From contig NC_083698.1 of the NCBI RefSeq assembly GCF_033118175.1, positions 47,161,501 through 47,225,500 on the forward strand: a stretch of 64,000 bases of DNA, in the 5' to 3' direction. Every line of letters begins with the position of its first letter. Position 1 is the stretch's first letter. A program made the position numbers and the translations under genes. The DNA comes from Dama dama (lineage: Eukaryota; Chordata; Mammalia; Artiodactyla; Cervidae). The notes beneath the pieces are model-generated. The model was not told where the DNA came from and did not search any database. It worked only from the letters and a program-made list of their open reading frames with translations. Below are positions 45,458 through 58,625 of this stretch, piece by piece.

Positions 45458-48095
45458 AGATGCTTATGTTACTTGCTTTGTAATCAGTTTCTCACTATTG
45501 TGATAAAATAGTTTCAGTTGAGTAGCTGCTTCCACAGCTTCAAAATTTTTCAAATTCTTGTTCTTAATCATCACCAAAATGATTTTTTCACAAAAAGGTA
45601 ATGAGGATTGATTTTTTTCTCTCTTCTCAACAAACTGTTATTAGTTCTTCACTACCTGAACATGTTCAATTGCCTTAACGCTACACAAGTTGATCCCAAC
45701 CATCCAGACTCAACAAATCTCTCTTTTTTTCTTGTAATATTTACTTCCACTATGCACAGCTGTTGGCTTTCCCAGTATACTCTCTTCTTTGCATTTATTT
45801 TCACTGAGCTTTGATCCTAGAATATTCTTCAAGGTCCAGAGAACCCAAAGATAAAGACTCTACAGAAGCCTTAACTTATTCAACTTATGGTCAACTTGGC
45901 GATGGCTCTATCTTGAAAATTACTGATATTTTACCATATCTGGAGGAAAGAATTAGCTCAGAACGTCAAGAGACCTAGAGGAAATTCTTTCGGGATTGAT
46001 GGGGCATTGTGGTTTGATTCTGATTAAGATATAACAGGTAGTCAGGAAGCTGAGATTACCTCCCAGATCTCCCTTTCCAGACATGCAGCCATAAAGCAAG
46101 AAAAGAAATAGGAAAAGGCGGAAAACAACTGGATTTAGTCTAAGCATGCTGGCAGAATGTATTAGAGCCATGCCTCTGAGACTGTGGGACTATTCTCAAG
46201 CTTCTTTAAGGCACCATATATAACCAGTAGTGTTATACAAAATCAGTCAGTGTCAGTTAAATGCAATAAAACAACCAAGACAACCAACTCAGATTCTACT
46301 TATCAAATACAGACATCGATAGGTCCTTACGCTTTGCTTTGCTTATAATTACACTCCATAAAGAGGGCTTACCACTTCTTCCCTCTTTAGCAAATTGGCT
46401 AGAGGCTTTAGTCTTGGCCAAGACGACTTCATGCCAGAGCACTGAAGCAGGAAGTTTTGACTTGGTTCCATTACCCTCTTATCAAAAATCCTTCCCACTC
46501 ATTCTGGATTTTGGAGAGAAATGAAAAAAACCCACCAAGAATTATAAACGTACATGCATCTTGAAACTGGCTTCTGAGTTTTCATTTCCTTGTGATTTTC
46601 TACTGGGTCTATCAGACAGAAAGTCAAGTAGATTACTGGAAAAGGAGGGGAAATTGTACCCCCTGTGCCAGAGAGAAATTGCGTAGTACCTACAGTTTAC
46701 CATACTGTAAGGTCAATATCATAAACCTGTTATATGGGAACAATCTTTTGTTTTTTAGTGCATTTACTTTTGAACAGTAGTCTTCAGAGTGGGAGTGGGT
46801 ACAATAATAATTTAGTGGAATGTAAAAGAGTAGTAGTAGAAATTTATTTCTATTTATTTTATATTAAAATATAGTTTATTGTACTGATATTCATAAAGGA
46901 ACTTATCAGCAATGTATGGGTATAAACTATGTATAAATATTACTTAATGGGGATATATACAATTTTTTTTTTACTGATAAGGATGTAAGATCAAAATAAT
47001 CTGAAATCCACTGTTCCTGAAGACTATTCAAGCAATGACAATATTCCCTGTCAAAATGTTTTTCTCTTAGGGATAAGACCATTCTTTCTTTAGTGAAAGT
47101 ATCTTGATGAAATGTAATGAAATGTAACTATCAAGATAATATAGAAAAGCATATCAGATATTACCATCAGATACATAACAAACAAATGTATTTGTACAGA
47201 CCATCTATTATTGTCCTTATCAAATTGCCTTATAAGTGTGTTTGTGTGTAATTATCTCTTATACTCTCCACATTTCAGACCAAAGGAATGGGTTTTATTT
47301 GATTGTGTATATTTAATCCTCCCTTGAAAATCAAACTGCTCTTGAAGATAGAAAAGTGTGAAATCAGACTCTGAAGGTTGAATATTGTGAGATCTGGGAA
47401 TTGCAAATTCGGTCCTCAAGTAGTAATCATCTGTCCTATGAGCCCTCTGCCCAGGGTGGAAGTTGCTTACACAACAGGTAATAAACCAATGACCTCATAA
47501 ATCCAGTCAGATGGAGGTTTGTGCTGGTATCTCTCAATCTGGGTGATGATAAATATTGATATTTCAGAGTGAAAACCACTAAGATCGAGAGTACTCTAGA
47601 TCTCAGATATTAACCAGATCAAGGATACATCTTCAGATTAGCTGATTTACCAGTAATTTTCTTTTTCTCTCAAGCAGTCATTTTGCCACTTGATAGCAAA
47701 TACTTCTTCAATAAAACTCTATGCATAAAAGGTTACTATTAACTCCTTCATTTATATGGAGCTAAAACAAAGACAAACTCTCTACCCACTTTATTTATAC
47801 TAAATCCAGAATCTTTAGTGCTTAAGACTTACAAAGGGGATATCAGTTGGACAAAGTACTGTGAGCTGATCAAGTATTCATTTCCTGTCAAGATCCCACC
47901 AGGAAATGAAGTCCCACACAAATTAGGCTAATTCAAGGATAACACAATGATCAGAGACTAGTTATAAAGAAGTGTATACAATGCAGGGAAATCCAAAACA
48001 ATGGCACTCCAAGGCTAGTGATAGTAGTGCTGTCACTATCCTTATGCCCAAAATGACAAACAGGGGTACTGGTGACCAAAAACTGGAAACAGGAG
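45458..48095. other. Receptor 3' flank and intergenic DNA
   Basis: AT-rich. It probably holds the receptor 3' UTR at its start (the AATAAA at 46265 is a candidate). Nothing else was recognised. Confidence 0.4.
46265..46270 (+). terminator. Candidate poly(A) signal downstream of the GPCR
   Basis: An AATAAA lies about 0.8 kb past the receptor stop codon. It is the first plain hexamer I noticed on this strand, but nothing else proves its use. Confidence 0.3.
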
Positions 48096-48098
48096 TAT

Positions 48099-48486
48099 TC
48101 TGGAGTGAAAGTAAAAGTCGCTCAGTTGTGTCTGGCTCTTTGCAACCCATGGACTATATAGTCCATGGAATTCTCCAGGCCAGAATACTGGAGAGGGTAG
48201 CCTTTTCCTTATCCAGGGGATCTTCCCAACCCAGGGATCCAACCCAGTTCTCCTGTGTTGCAGGCAGATTATTTACCAGCTGAGCCACAGTTCAGTTCAG
48301 TCGTTCAGTTGTGTCCAACTCTTTGCGACCCCATGAACCACAGCACGCCAGGTCTCCCTGTCCATCATCAACTGCTGGAGTCCACCCAAACCCATGTCCA
48401 TTGAGTCGGTGATGCCATCCAACCATCTCATCCTCTGTTGTCCCCTTCTCCTCCTGCCCTCAATCTTTCCCACAAGGGAAGCCCAA
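48099..48486 (-). mobile_element. Bov-tA-type SINE split by a BovB tail
   Basis: Minus-strand SINE sequence from 48099 to 48289 ends in ...CAGCTGAGCCACA. It resumes at about 48475 with AGGGAAGCCC, its true left end, after the BovB piece. The two parts make one element. Confidence 0.82.
48290..48472 (-). mobile_element. BovB 3' tail inserted in a SINE
   Basis: The 180-bp BovB end (TTCAGTTCAGTCGTTCAGTT to CTCAATCTTTCC on the plus strand) is flanked by a short repeat ccaca (48285-48289 and 48470-48474). Confidence 0.82.
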
Positions 48487-49099
48487 TTGTGGAGTGAGCT
48501 GCTTTGAAAGAAGCTATGACCTTAGGCCAAGAAATCAATCATCCCACGGCAAAGCTGTAGAAAATAAACCAGTGGAAAACATACCATCATCTTATTCTTC
48601 TCCACCCTTCCAATGTTTTGGTGATGTTCTCAATTTGCAGAATTCACCAGAAGGCAAGGGAGACTGTTGAGGTGGTTAATACAAGTAAGATTTTCTGGGT
48701 AGAGAATCATGGAGAAAAATGTTGACAGACCCCTACTTTCAAAAATATGCTTTATTGAAGTCATTGCTCATAAAACAGAAGCAAAAAATCAGAGATCAAA
48801 CTTGATGGTAAGATGCAATTTTTAAAAAAATGTCCAGAAGATGATAAAATATAAGCTGACACATTTCAAAGAATAAGCAACATAAAAATTTCAGAGATGA
48901 AGCTCATACTGAAAACTTCATAAAAGAGAATTTGTTTAGAACACGGTAAAAAATCTGGCGGTCAGGATCAGTAAAAGCAAACAATCCCATGAAAAATTTT
49001 TCAAAAATTAAAAAGAATTAGCAGGAAAATGATTGGCTGTGGACCACAGAAAGGGAGTTCTAACATATGTATTGGTATTTTTTTAGAAGTTGCTATTTC

Positions 49100-49850
49100 A
49101 TCTCTCTTTTAAAATATACTTTTGTTGAGCATGGGATTCTAGGCTGGCAGTTCTTTTCCTCCACTGTCTTCTTACTTAGAGCTTTGGTTTCAGGGTATTT
49201 TTAGCCTCATTAAATGAGTTTGAAAGTATGCCTCTTCTATTTTCTGGAAGAGTTAGAGAAAGATTGACATTAAGTCTTCTCTATACGTTTGCTGGAACTC
49301 ATTTTTGAAGTCATCTGATCCTGGATTCTTTTTCTTTGCAGTGTCTTTGATTAGTGATTTCATTTCTTTACTTATAGATCTGTTGAGATTTTCCCTTTCA
49401 CCTTGAATCATTTTATGTAATATTATGTTGGTAGGAATTTACACATTTAACCTAAGTTATCCAATTTATTAGTGAACTGTTGTTCATAGTATTCTCTTAA
49501 AATCCTTAGTTATTTCTTCAAGCTTGGTAGTAATTTTCTCACTCTTTTATCTGATTTTGTGTATTTGTGTTTTCTCCCCTATTTTCTTTGTCAGCTGAGC
49601 TAAAGTTAATTTTTATTATCATTTCTAAGAATCAACTTTCTGTTATGTTGATTTTCCATGTTTTTTATTTTATTTATGTCCACTGTAAATTTTATTATTT
49701 CCTACCCTCTACTAGCATTCACTGTAATTTTACCTCATTGGATATTAGGTATTTTTGTATTTTTGTAAGTATTCTCGAGCTTTCTTCTGGAAGGCAGTTT
49801 GTTCCTCATTAAGGTGTTGTTTTTAAGATCTGTTAGGCAGGTCCAGAGCA
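49100..49850 (-). mobile_element. Old L1 ORF2 fragment, minus strand
   Basis: Blocks such as ATTTTCTGGAAGAGTTAGAG, TTTGCTGGAACTCATTTTTG and TTTTCCATGTTTTTTATTTT are the reversed L1 ORF2/endonuclease-RT region. It is highly decayed. Confidence 0.6.
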
Positions 49851-49859
49851 GTATTACAT

Positions 49860-50510
49860 CTAGAGCTATTTATTCCACATTATTCAAGCAAGAACTTGCT
49901 GAGTTCTATACCTAGTGTCCCATAAATTATTAAATTCTTCAATAAGTCTGGTGGGAATGTGTACTATTCCCAACCCTATGTGAGCAATGGGCACAATTCC
50001 CACTAGTCCTCTAATGTTCATTCTTCCTTCCCTAGACAGATCAGGACTCAGCTGAACACCCAAGGAGAGGGTGGTGATACAAGTGTCCAGAGTTCTCTCT
50101 GCTTTGCTCTCTGTTTTCTGTTACCTCTCCCTAAAAATTCTCATTGCCTGCATTCTCAGCTCAGCCTCCTTAACCCCGGGACTGTGCCTGGTTCTACCTG
50201 GGTCCTCCTCCCTATGTGGCACATTGGAAACGTACAAGGCAGTGATCTAAAGCAATCAGAGGGTTCATCTCCTCGATTTCCTGTCTCTCATTGATCATTG
50301 CCCTTCTTTACCTGATCTTCGTCCAATGTCTTGAAAACCACTGTTACACGTATCTTGTCAGTTTGTTATTGTTCCAGGCAGTATGGTAAGTCTGGTTTCC
50401 ATCGTTCCATCTTGGCCAGAACCGCAGGAATTTAATATATAACAACATGTCATAATTATTCATGATCTTTTTTCTTATCTATTGGCTCAGCAATCTGTCT
50501 CAGATAATAT
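49860..50510. other. Spacer, nothing recognised
   Basis: I could support no exon or repeat. Confidence 0.35.
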
Positions 50511-50514
50511 CATG

Positions 50515-50692
50515 GTGCTAGGGGTAAAGAACCCATCTTCCTAAAGATGTGGGTTCAATCCTTGGGTCAGGAAGATCACACTCAAGTATTCTTGCCTGGA
50601 GATTCTCTTGGACAGAGCAGCCTGGTGGTCGACAGTTCATAGGGTTGCACAGAGTTGGACACGACTGAAGTGACTTAGCATACGTGCATGAA
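50515..50692 (+). mobile_element. Bov-tA-type SINE, partial
   Basis: From GGGGTAAAGAACCCATCTTC to GACTGAAGTGACTTAGCATA. It lacks the first bases of the element. Confidence 0.85.
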
Positions 50693-51122
50693 GATGACCT
50701 GCTTACAGAGGTTGTAATCAAATTTTCTTTCTTTCTTTTATTGCTCAATCACTGAATCGTTTGTGTAAAAGGATATCAGCATTGATCATCTGAAAACATT
50801 TCAGTCATGCAATTCTTCTCCCTTCTCCATGCCCACTCCTATCTCCCCTGCCTTCTTTCTCTACCATCTCCATTCAATTCTTAACTAGATAGGAATTTTT
50901 GTGAAAAGTTAGTTTTGCAAGTTTTAAGTAGACAGGACTTCCACACAGGTATGCTGATCAAAATATTTTAGAGTTATATCTTTGCACGACAATAGAAAAC
51001 AATAATCGAATACTCACCATAAGCTGGAGATGGTTTTTAGCATTTTCTATCTTTTAAATCATTGAATCCACACAACAGTCATTAAATAGGCTCTATTATT
51101 AGCTCCAGTAAAAACTACAGAG

Positions 51123-51340
51123 CGGCTTCCCTGGTGGCCCAGTAGTAAAGTATCCACCTGCCAATGCAGGATACTCGGTTTTGATCTCTGGGTCAGGAAA
51201 GTCCCCTGGAGAAGGAAATGGCAACCCACTTCAGTATTCTTGCCTGGAACATCCCATGGACAGAGGATCCTGGTGGGCTACAGTCCATGGGGTTGCAAAG
51301 AGTTGGATGTGACTTAGCAACTAAACAACAACAAAGACTG
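51123..51340 (+). mobile_element. Bov-tA-type SINE
   Basis: From GCTTCCCTGGTGGCCCAGTA to the AACTAAACAACAACAAAG tail. Confidence 0.9.
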
Positions 51341-51554
51341 CAGAGAGGTTAAGAAATTTGCCTAAGATTACAAAAACTACCATATCTAATATTGCTTCAT
51401 TGGGGATTTTATAGAAAATGTGTGTGTTGGGTGCAGGAAGAGCACAAATTAGCTAGAAAAAGCCTTTTTTTAAAAAAAAAGTTTTTTGATGTGGACCATT
51501 TTAAGAAGTCTTTTTGAATTTGTTACAATATTTGCTTCTGTTTTATGTTTTTGT

Positions 51555-51661
51555 TTTTTGATCCTGAGGCATGTGGGATCTTCACTTCCCAACCAGGGAT
51601 CAAACCCTGTGCCTTCTGCATTGGAAGGCAAAATCTTAACACTGGACCACCAGGAAAGTCT
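51555..51661 (-). mobile_element. CHR-type SINE fragment
   Basis: Minus-strand AGACTTTCCTGGTGGTCCAG ... GGTTTGATCCCTGGTTGGGA ... GATCCCACATGCC. This is the cetartiodactyl tRNA-derived pattern. Confidence 0.75.
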
Positions 51662-51756
51662 CTAGAAAAAGCCTTGGTGTAATAACCTTATTTACTCACA
51701 AACTACCAGTCACACAGAGCAAGGTTGAGCCAGAAGGTGCGATTACTCAAACCTAA

Positions 51757-52486
51757 TGATGAAAGTGAAAGAGAAGAGTGAAAAAGTTGGCTTAAAGCTC
51801 AACATTCAGAAAACTAAGATCACGGCATCTGGTTCCATCACTTCATGGGAAATAGATGGGGAAACTGGAAACAGTGTCAGACTTTATTTTTTTGCGCTCC
51901 AAAATCACTGCAGATGGTGACTGCAGCCATGAAATTAAAAGACACTTACTCCTTGAAAGGAAAGTTATGACCAACATAGATAGCATATTTAAAAGCAGAG
52001 ACATTACTTTGCCAACAAAGGTCCGTCCGGTCAAGGCTATGGTTTTTCCAGTAGTCATGTATGGATGTGAGAGTTGCACTGTGAAGAAAACTGAGCGCTG
52101 AAAAATTGATGCTTTTGAACTGTGGTGTTGGAGAAGACTCTTGAGAGTCCCTTGGACTGCAAGGAGATCCAACCAGTCCATCCTAAAGGAAATCAGTCCT
52201 GGGTGTTCATTGGAAGGACTGATGCTGAAGCTGAAACTCCAATACTTTGGCCACCTTATGCAAAGCGTTGACTCATTGGAAAAGACCCTGATGCTGGGAG
52301 GGATTGGGGGCAGGAGAAAAAGGGGACGACAGAGGATAAGATGGCTGGATGGCATCACTGACTCAATGGACATGAGTTTGAGTAAACTCCGGGGGTTGGT
52401 GATGGACAGGGAGGCCTGGCGTGCTGCGATTCATGGGGTCATAAAGAATCGGACACGACTGAGCGACTGAACTGAACTGAACTGAA
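51757..52486 (+). mobile_element. BovB LINE 3' fragment
   Basis: It begins at GATGAAAGTGAAAGAGAAGA in the RT C-terminal coding part and reaches ACTGAACTGAACTGAACTGA. It covers about 730 bp of the 3' end, with broken frames. Confidence 0.9.
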
Positions 52487-52489
52487 CGC

Positions 52490-55400
52490 CATCTTGCACA
52501 ATTACTTGTTTACTGGGGATTTGACTGTCAATAATGGTAGCGAGTCTTCTCTTTCCATCTTGTCATCCTAAAACCTGAACTCACATTTTTCGCTCCAGGT
52601 CTGATCCTCCTTTTGTATTTCTCATTTATTTGAAAAGCATCATTCACTCACTCAAACTTGAAACTTATTTCTGTATTTTCTCCCACTTGCTCACCCTGAC
52701 AAAGAGTCGGTCTCCAAGTCTGACTGATAGCAGCCCCCAGGTATTCCACGAACCTGTATCTTTTACCCTGTACCTCTAGTCTCTGCCTTCATTGAGGTCT
52801 TTAGCCCAGCTCTCTTGGGTGGCTAAAATAGTCTTCTATCTATTACCTCCTGTTTCATCGCCCCCCACCAATCATATTTGCTTCCATTACCAGGCTGATG
52901 CCACAGTGGTTTTCCTAGAATTGAAATCTTTTTATGTCAACTGTCAATTTTAAATCCTCCCACTTTAAGCCTTGAGAACACTGACACTGTTTTCATATGA
53001 AGCCCACACATAATCTTGTTCTTACAGGACCTCTGTGCTTCAGCCACAGACGGCCTTTCTGAACTCATAGGGACCTCACCCAGATCCTTTGTTTCAGTCT
53101 AGCATCACAATCACAATTCTGTGTCTGACTCTTTCATCCTCTACGACTTGGCACACCCCGTTTTCTCCACCTCATAGTCATCTTCCTTCCTTGTTCCCCC
53201 TTCATCCCAGGGGCCTCACTCTGTGGTCTGTGCTCAGCTTTGTCATACCTTCTGCTCTTGCCTCCAGTCCTTTACAGTGAGTGGAGGGAGTAATTAACTA
53301 CGCTAAGTCTCCTACATAGGAACCTTCCTGTTGGGAACTTTCAAAGATGTGAACGTGTTTTCACATGTTGCAACTTGCCCTCCATCTCCTATGGCTGATG
53401 ATCCTTCAGTTCTACGTCTTCCACCTCCTCTCCCTCCTCCAGTCAGTAACTCTTCTTGCCTGCTGACTTGGTGCCAACTTTATGCCAACTGCTGTCCTGC
53501 ACAGCTGTACTTTTCGAGGTACTGAATATAAGATGAAAAAAAATTTTTTTTTATTTTTTGTGTTTGTTTCTGGTGTATTATTTGTGTGAAAAGCATTGTA
53601 AACTCATTATAGTACAGTACTATATAGCTGATGGTATTAGTTGGCTAATTTTGTTGGGTTTCTGAACAAATTAGACTTAAGAATATGCTCTTGGAACAGA
53701 ACTTGTAGGGAACTTACTGTATTCTTACTTGTCTTTTCCAAAGGCATGGGCCAGATCTCGTGGTGCCCCTTCCCTATTTCCAAACTGAGTTATGAACTTC
53801 TATTTAACCAACCCCCCTGTTATTTTACATAGACTTCTATCACAACACCTTTCCTCTAGCATGACAAGCCTCGGTGCCAGACAGTGAGAGCAGAGAAGAA
53901 ACTAAATGATATTTATTTCTTTATCTTTAGGGTTTATAATATTACATGTTTTAATTATTCTCAGAACCTTATTTTTTTATTTAGTGTGAAAAGAGAGTAT
54001 TATTATTTGAATGACATTTAAATTGGCATTCAGAATCTAGAATGTTTGATCTGAAGGAGATAGGGAAAATTAACAAAAATGTACATAAATTTCTCCTAGA
54101 TAGACTAGTTTGTTTCTATCTCTAGCTCAAGTAATGAACTTAAAGTAAATCCCTACAGTATTTATTTTCTTTATCATCTAATGACCTGAACCAGAGTGCT
54201 TAAATTTAAAAATAGGAATTTTGTTTAAATTCAAAAATAGGAATCCTCACCGAGCAGTTTGCAAATGTGTCAAGAATGTCTGCTGTTTCCAAATGCACTA
54301 ATTTGCCAACTAATTTTTGAGTGTTTTTGTGCAAGTGATGATGCCAGGTGCCAGAGATAACCACAAGAAGAGATCAAAGTGAAAGTAATTTGGCAATTTT
54401 ACAACCCAGTTCCTCTCCTATGGGCCTTCATATATATTCAGAGATCCAGAGAACCTAGAAGTGAAACAGTAAGATACTAATAAACCTATGAGACAAGAAA
54501 AAAATTGAATGCTATAGATAGTGCTGTGGGAGGGCCAAAACAAACAAGCAAAGTAGCAGGTCAATGTAGGAAAAAGCATTTTGAATGAAACTTGAAAGAT
54601 TTTGTCTTTCAATTGAATTGAAATGAAAATTGAATGAAACTTGAAAGATAATGTCAAATATACTCTAGAAGAAAAACAGTACTAGATCCTTCAGGAGTAA
54701 AACCTCTCACAGACTTTTTGGCATTTTTAACTTACAGTCTCCTTTAATCAAATATAAATACATTTTCTTTTAAATAACAGTTTCAGAGAGCACTTGTCCT
54801 TGAAGTCTCTACTAGGAAGACCCAAACCAAAAGCGTATCAAGTTTATGTTTCAAAGCCTCAACATTCAAGCTTTGTGCAATTAGTAGGAATGATGTTTAA
54901 AAACTCAATTTCACCTATTGCCCTGCATGTCTTGAACTCTGGTAAATGTGATCATTTGAGAATAGATTGTATGTAGTAGTGATGTTTTCCCTTAAATAGT
55001 AAAAGCATTATGTGAAGATATTGAAACATGTGCATGAATATTTGTAGCACTTGCTAAATGCTTCCTGTAGGTGCTGCGCAATAACATCTTTTCAGGTTAA
55101 CAAATTTCATTAAAAAAAAAAAAGGTTCTCAGATTCTGCATATGGGTTGGAGTACAGGAAGCAACTATAGGGTTAAGAGATGCAATGGACCTTTGTAGAC
55201 AGGCTCCTTATTCCCACAGTGGACCAAGTAGATGAGCAGAATTACCTGCAAGAGAATTTCTGAATATGACCTTACCCTATCAAGGATATATATCAAGAGT
55301 ACGTATTGTCCCTGCACTTCACCGTCTGGTGTTTTAGAAGGAGTATTATATATTTTCAATCACTGCTGCTTCACCAAGGTTAGATTGTCAGTAAATTGAC

Positions 55401-55640
55401 TTGGATCCATCTTAATAGTTGTCAACAGAGGAAGAGGTTCCTAAAGAGGAAGGTTCTGGTACCTATGTTGTTGTCAACATGAGTCCAAAGGAAAACTTAG
55501 GTTCCCCAGAGGTTTACCAGATGGCTTTCTGGGGTAACCTATGAGAAGAACTGGGATAAAAACACTAAAGCTTGTGAAATGGACTCCAAATATTAGGTTG
55601 ATTGCTAGCCTAAAATCAAGAAACAGTAACATATATTATA
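52490..55640. other. Intergenic, no gene recognised
   Basis: The 52.6-53.3 kb part is C/T-rich and resembles an old interspersed repeat. Near 54.58-54.65 kb the unit gaatgaaacttgaaagat occurs twice. I see no supported exon. Confidence 0.4.
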
Positions 55641-55651
55641 AAAACAAACTA

Positions 55652-55805
55652 GAGGACGTCCCTAGTGGCCCAGTGGTTAAGACTCTGTGCTTCCGTGAAG
55701 CAGGGATGGGTTTGATTCCTGGTCTGAGAAGTTCTGCATGCTGCCATGGTGCAGCCAACCCCGCCCCCCACACAAAATAAAAAACAAAACCAAAACCCCA
55801 AACCC
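55652..55805 (+). mobile_element. CHR-type SINE
   Basis: GACGTCCCTAGTGGCCCAGT, GGTTTGATTCCTGGTCTGAG, then an A-rich CAAAACCAAAACC tail. Confidence 0.8.
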
Positions 55806-55809
55806 AAAC

Positions 55810-57035
55810 AAATTGTGAATGGAGCAATTCACGGTGGGAGGTGTGTTCCCAGGTTGGATCATCAGAATCAGGATGAACCCGAGTAGGGAGTGTTGGCAGT
55901 TAGAGTTGTGTTTTGTCTTTCTCCAGAAAATCAGACAACTAAAAAGCTAGTGAGAAAGATGCCACCTCAGAGAAATGGAGTGACCCATGTGAAACTTGCT
56001 AAAAACACAAAATAAACTGGAAGTTACACACATGACTTGTACTCTAAGTATAGATATTACCAGAGAATTCACCCCCCATAAAAGTGGGCACAGAATACTT
56101 CCCGAGCCAAGCCAGCCACTCACCCTATCAGAATAGAACTAGTCTCCCACTGAGGAGGGGTGATGAGAAAGAACACATCATGGGGCAATGGGAAAAGGAA
56201 GTTAGACCCCTGGAGAGGCAGGAGCTAAGGGAGCCTCCGAAGCACCATCTCTAAGAATTACCTACTGTAGGACGCTAGAGAAAGCTTGAGGAATGTTGGA
56301 TTTTTAAGCCAAGTGAAGAATCACAAAATGCTAAGGGAAGCAATAATCACAGGGGAAGTCGTGATGAAAAATCAGCAGGCTAAGATCCAGTCAATGTGGT
56401 TGACAGAGCTGCTGCACAAAGATGCCCAGTTTAGGTCTAAATATGTGGAAATACTGAACAAAATAACTCAAATTTTTAGTACAACAATTTTAAATTTAGC
56501 TGAAAACTAGGAGAAAGAAATATCTAGGAGAGAGAAGCACCACAGGAAATTGAAATCATGGGGTGAGCATTACTGGACCAGAAAGGATTCGCTGGAGTAT
56601 TAGAATGGAGAACCAACTTTCACAGACAGGGTTGGGATTCCGACCTCTACATCCCTGCCAGTCCGCACACTCTGAGGCTGAGAGGTGATTCACAGGTGGC
56701 TGAAACTACTTGTATACTGCTAGAAATAAAGATGGGCTGTCCCATTTCTGAAGTGGGACTATAAACATTTCTCCTCCAATTGGTTTAGTGGCAGGAGGTG
56801 CTTGCCATCCATTGGAATTCTGTGTGGATTAAAAACTGATTGATGAGACATTCAGGTCCCAGAATTGTGATAATCATAGATATAGATTCAGGTTTTCTGC
56901 TGAGGGAAGTAAGAAATCTAATTTGAGAAATTAACATACAACCTGTCTGGTGCTGTAAATAATGATGGACCATGCAAAGGCACATGGGACATCACTGTGT
57001 AACCATGCTTCTGCAGTCCTGTCACAGAAAGGGAA
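55810..57035. other. Spacer, nothing recognised
   Basis: No splice-bounded exon or clear repeat. The short plus-strand frame at 56286-56510 has no recognisable product. Confidence 0.35.
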
Positions 57036-57039
57036 AAAA

Positions 57040-57245
57040 AGTGAAAGGGTCAGCCGCTCAGCGGTGTATGACTCTGTAACCCCATGGAGTGTGTAGCCCT
57101 CCAGGGTCATGGAATTCTCCAGGCAAGAATACTGGACTGGGTAGTCACTCCCTTCTCCAAAGGATCTTCACAACCCAGGAATCGAACCCAGGTCTCCTGC
57201 ATTGCAAGAGATTCTTTACCATCTGAGCCACCAGGGAAACCATGT
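57040..57245 (-). mobile_element. Bov-tA-type SINE
   Basis: Minus-strand element ending at CCACCAGGGAAACC. A short direct repeat tgtcacaga lies on both sides (near 57018 and 57243). Confidence 0.88.
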
Positions 57246-57279
57246 CACAGATGCTCATACTAAAAGCAATCCCTGCAAG

Positions 57280-57480
57280 ATGCACAGTATTTTATACAGA
57301 ATAGATAAACAGAAAGGTACTACTGTATAGTACAGTGAACTATATTCAATATCCTGGGATAAACCATCATGAAAAAGAATATATGTATAACCAAGTCACT
57401 TAGCTGTGCAGCAGAAATTAACACAACATCGTAAATCAACTATACTTGAATAAAATAAAATGTTTTAAAAGGCAATCCTT
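57280..57480 (+). mobile_element. L1 3' end fragment
   Basis: GTACAGTGAACTATATTCAA and CAACATCGTAAATCAACTAT match the L1 3' UTR copies at 28.0 and 40.5 kb. Confidence 0.8.
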
Positions 57481-57509
57481 GTTAAAAACTCACAGAAAAA
57501 GTCATCAAC

Positions 57510-57536
57510 ACCAAAAAAAAAAAAAAAAAAAAAAAA
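57510..57536 (+). repeat. Poly(A) run
   Basis: A run of more than 20 A just after the L1 end. It may be the tail of a now unrecognisable insertion. Confidence 0.8.
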
Positions 57537-57742
57537 CCAGCAAAAAATCATCATGAAGAATGGTGAGCTGACCTAATGTATTTGGTGTATTTGAATCCTA
57601 AGGATAAGAGAGAAAAGAGCAAGCTGAAAAGGCAGTTAAAGTAACTTTAATGATCAAATTCATATGGCATGAAAAGAGAGTATTTTTTTTGTTGTTTCTT
57701 TAAAAATTTCCTGATATAAATTTTGCAAATGACATAATGAAA

Positions 57743-57745
<3 letters not shown>

Positions 57746-57785
<40 letters not shown>
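57746..57785 (+). repeat. (CA)n microsatellite
   Basis: About 19 to 20 CA units, then interrupted CA/TC sequence to about 57805. It lies about 350 bp before the NME8 CpG block. Confidence 0.92.
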
Positions 57786-57789
<4 letters not shown>

Positions 57790-58129
57790 ACTCACACTCA
57801 CACCAAGGCTTTACAAGATAAAGATAGTCCAGAAGAATGGTCCTAGATGCGAGAAGAGCAAGGAGAAGTGAATGAAATGTAGGACTCAGGACTGAATCCC
57901 AGACCAGGAAAAGGACATTCTTGGGAAAATGGAAAGGACCTGATGAGGTCTGTAGTGTAGCTGATATTGTATCAACATTAGCCTCCTGGCTTCAATAATT
58001 ATACTATGATTGTGAAAGATAAGGTAAGGGGAGAACGTATAGAAGCTCTGGGTATTGGTTTTGCAATTTTCTTGTAAGTCTAAAGTGCTTTCTAAACGAC
58101 TTTTTAAAGATGAAAAAGGGAGGTAGGCA

Positions 58130-58625
58130 TAAGGGAATCTGGATGATTGGCTGGGCTGGACTTTTGGGAGCCCTTCTTTCCAACCAGAGGCGCAGAGGGT
58201 TCACACTGCCCTTGGTGAGCAGCGTGGCCGGCGTCAAGCGCAGGAGATGATGGCATCTGCACTGAGCAGCGCACTTTGGCGGAGGAGGGGAGACGCTGAA
58301 GGTACCCAGGCGCCAGGAGGCAGCAGGAGGTGGACGAACTTGGGAGCCAACTGCTCTGTAACTGCCGCCCAGGCCTGCGCGCTGGGATTTCGGTCCGTGG
58401 GGTGGCGGGGACGGGGCTCGCGGGCAGGCGGACGGGTGGAGGGAAACGTTGGTGTTCTTCCGCTGCCCGAACCATCCCGGCATCCATTCTCATCCTCGGG
58501 ACCATCACCAGCACCAGCATCGGCGCCACGGGAGTCCGGCCGCCACCGCCCAGGCCTGCTGCGCACCCCAGGGACTTGCGCTTGGCTGAACTTACCCGGC
58601 GAAAACACAGGCCTCGGTAAGGGAT
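58130..58625 (+). promoter_or_regulatory. NME8: CpG-rich promoter and putative first exon of NME8
   Basis: A CpG-dense block stands out from AT-rich flanks about 1 kb before the NME8 start-codon exon. A plus-strand donor GCCTCG|GTAAGG ends a possible noncoding first exon at 58616. On the opposite strand, a near-perfect donor CCGG|GTAAGTTC lies only about 20-30 bases away (around 58590), so divergent or antisense transcription is possible. The long open frames here on both strands are composition effects. Confidence 0.55.

Noticed and set aside
57746..57805. Regular repeats as a CRISPR-like array
   Set aside because: It is a plain CA microsatellite without spacers, in a mammalian genome.
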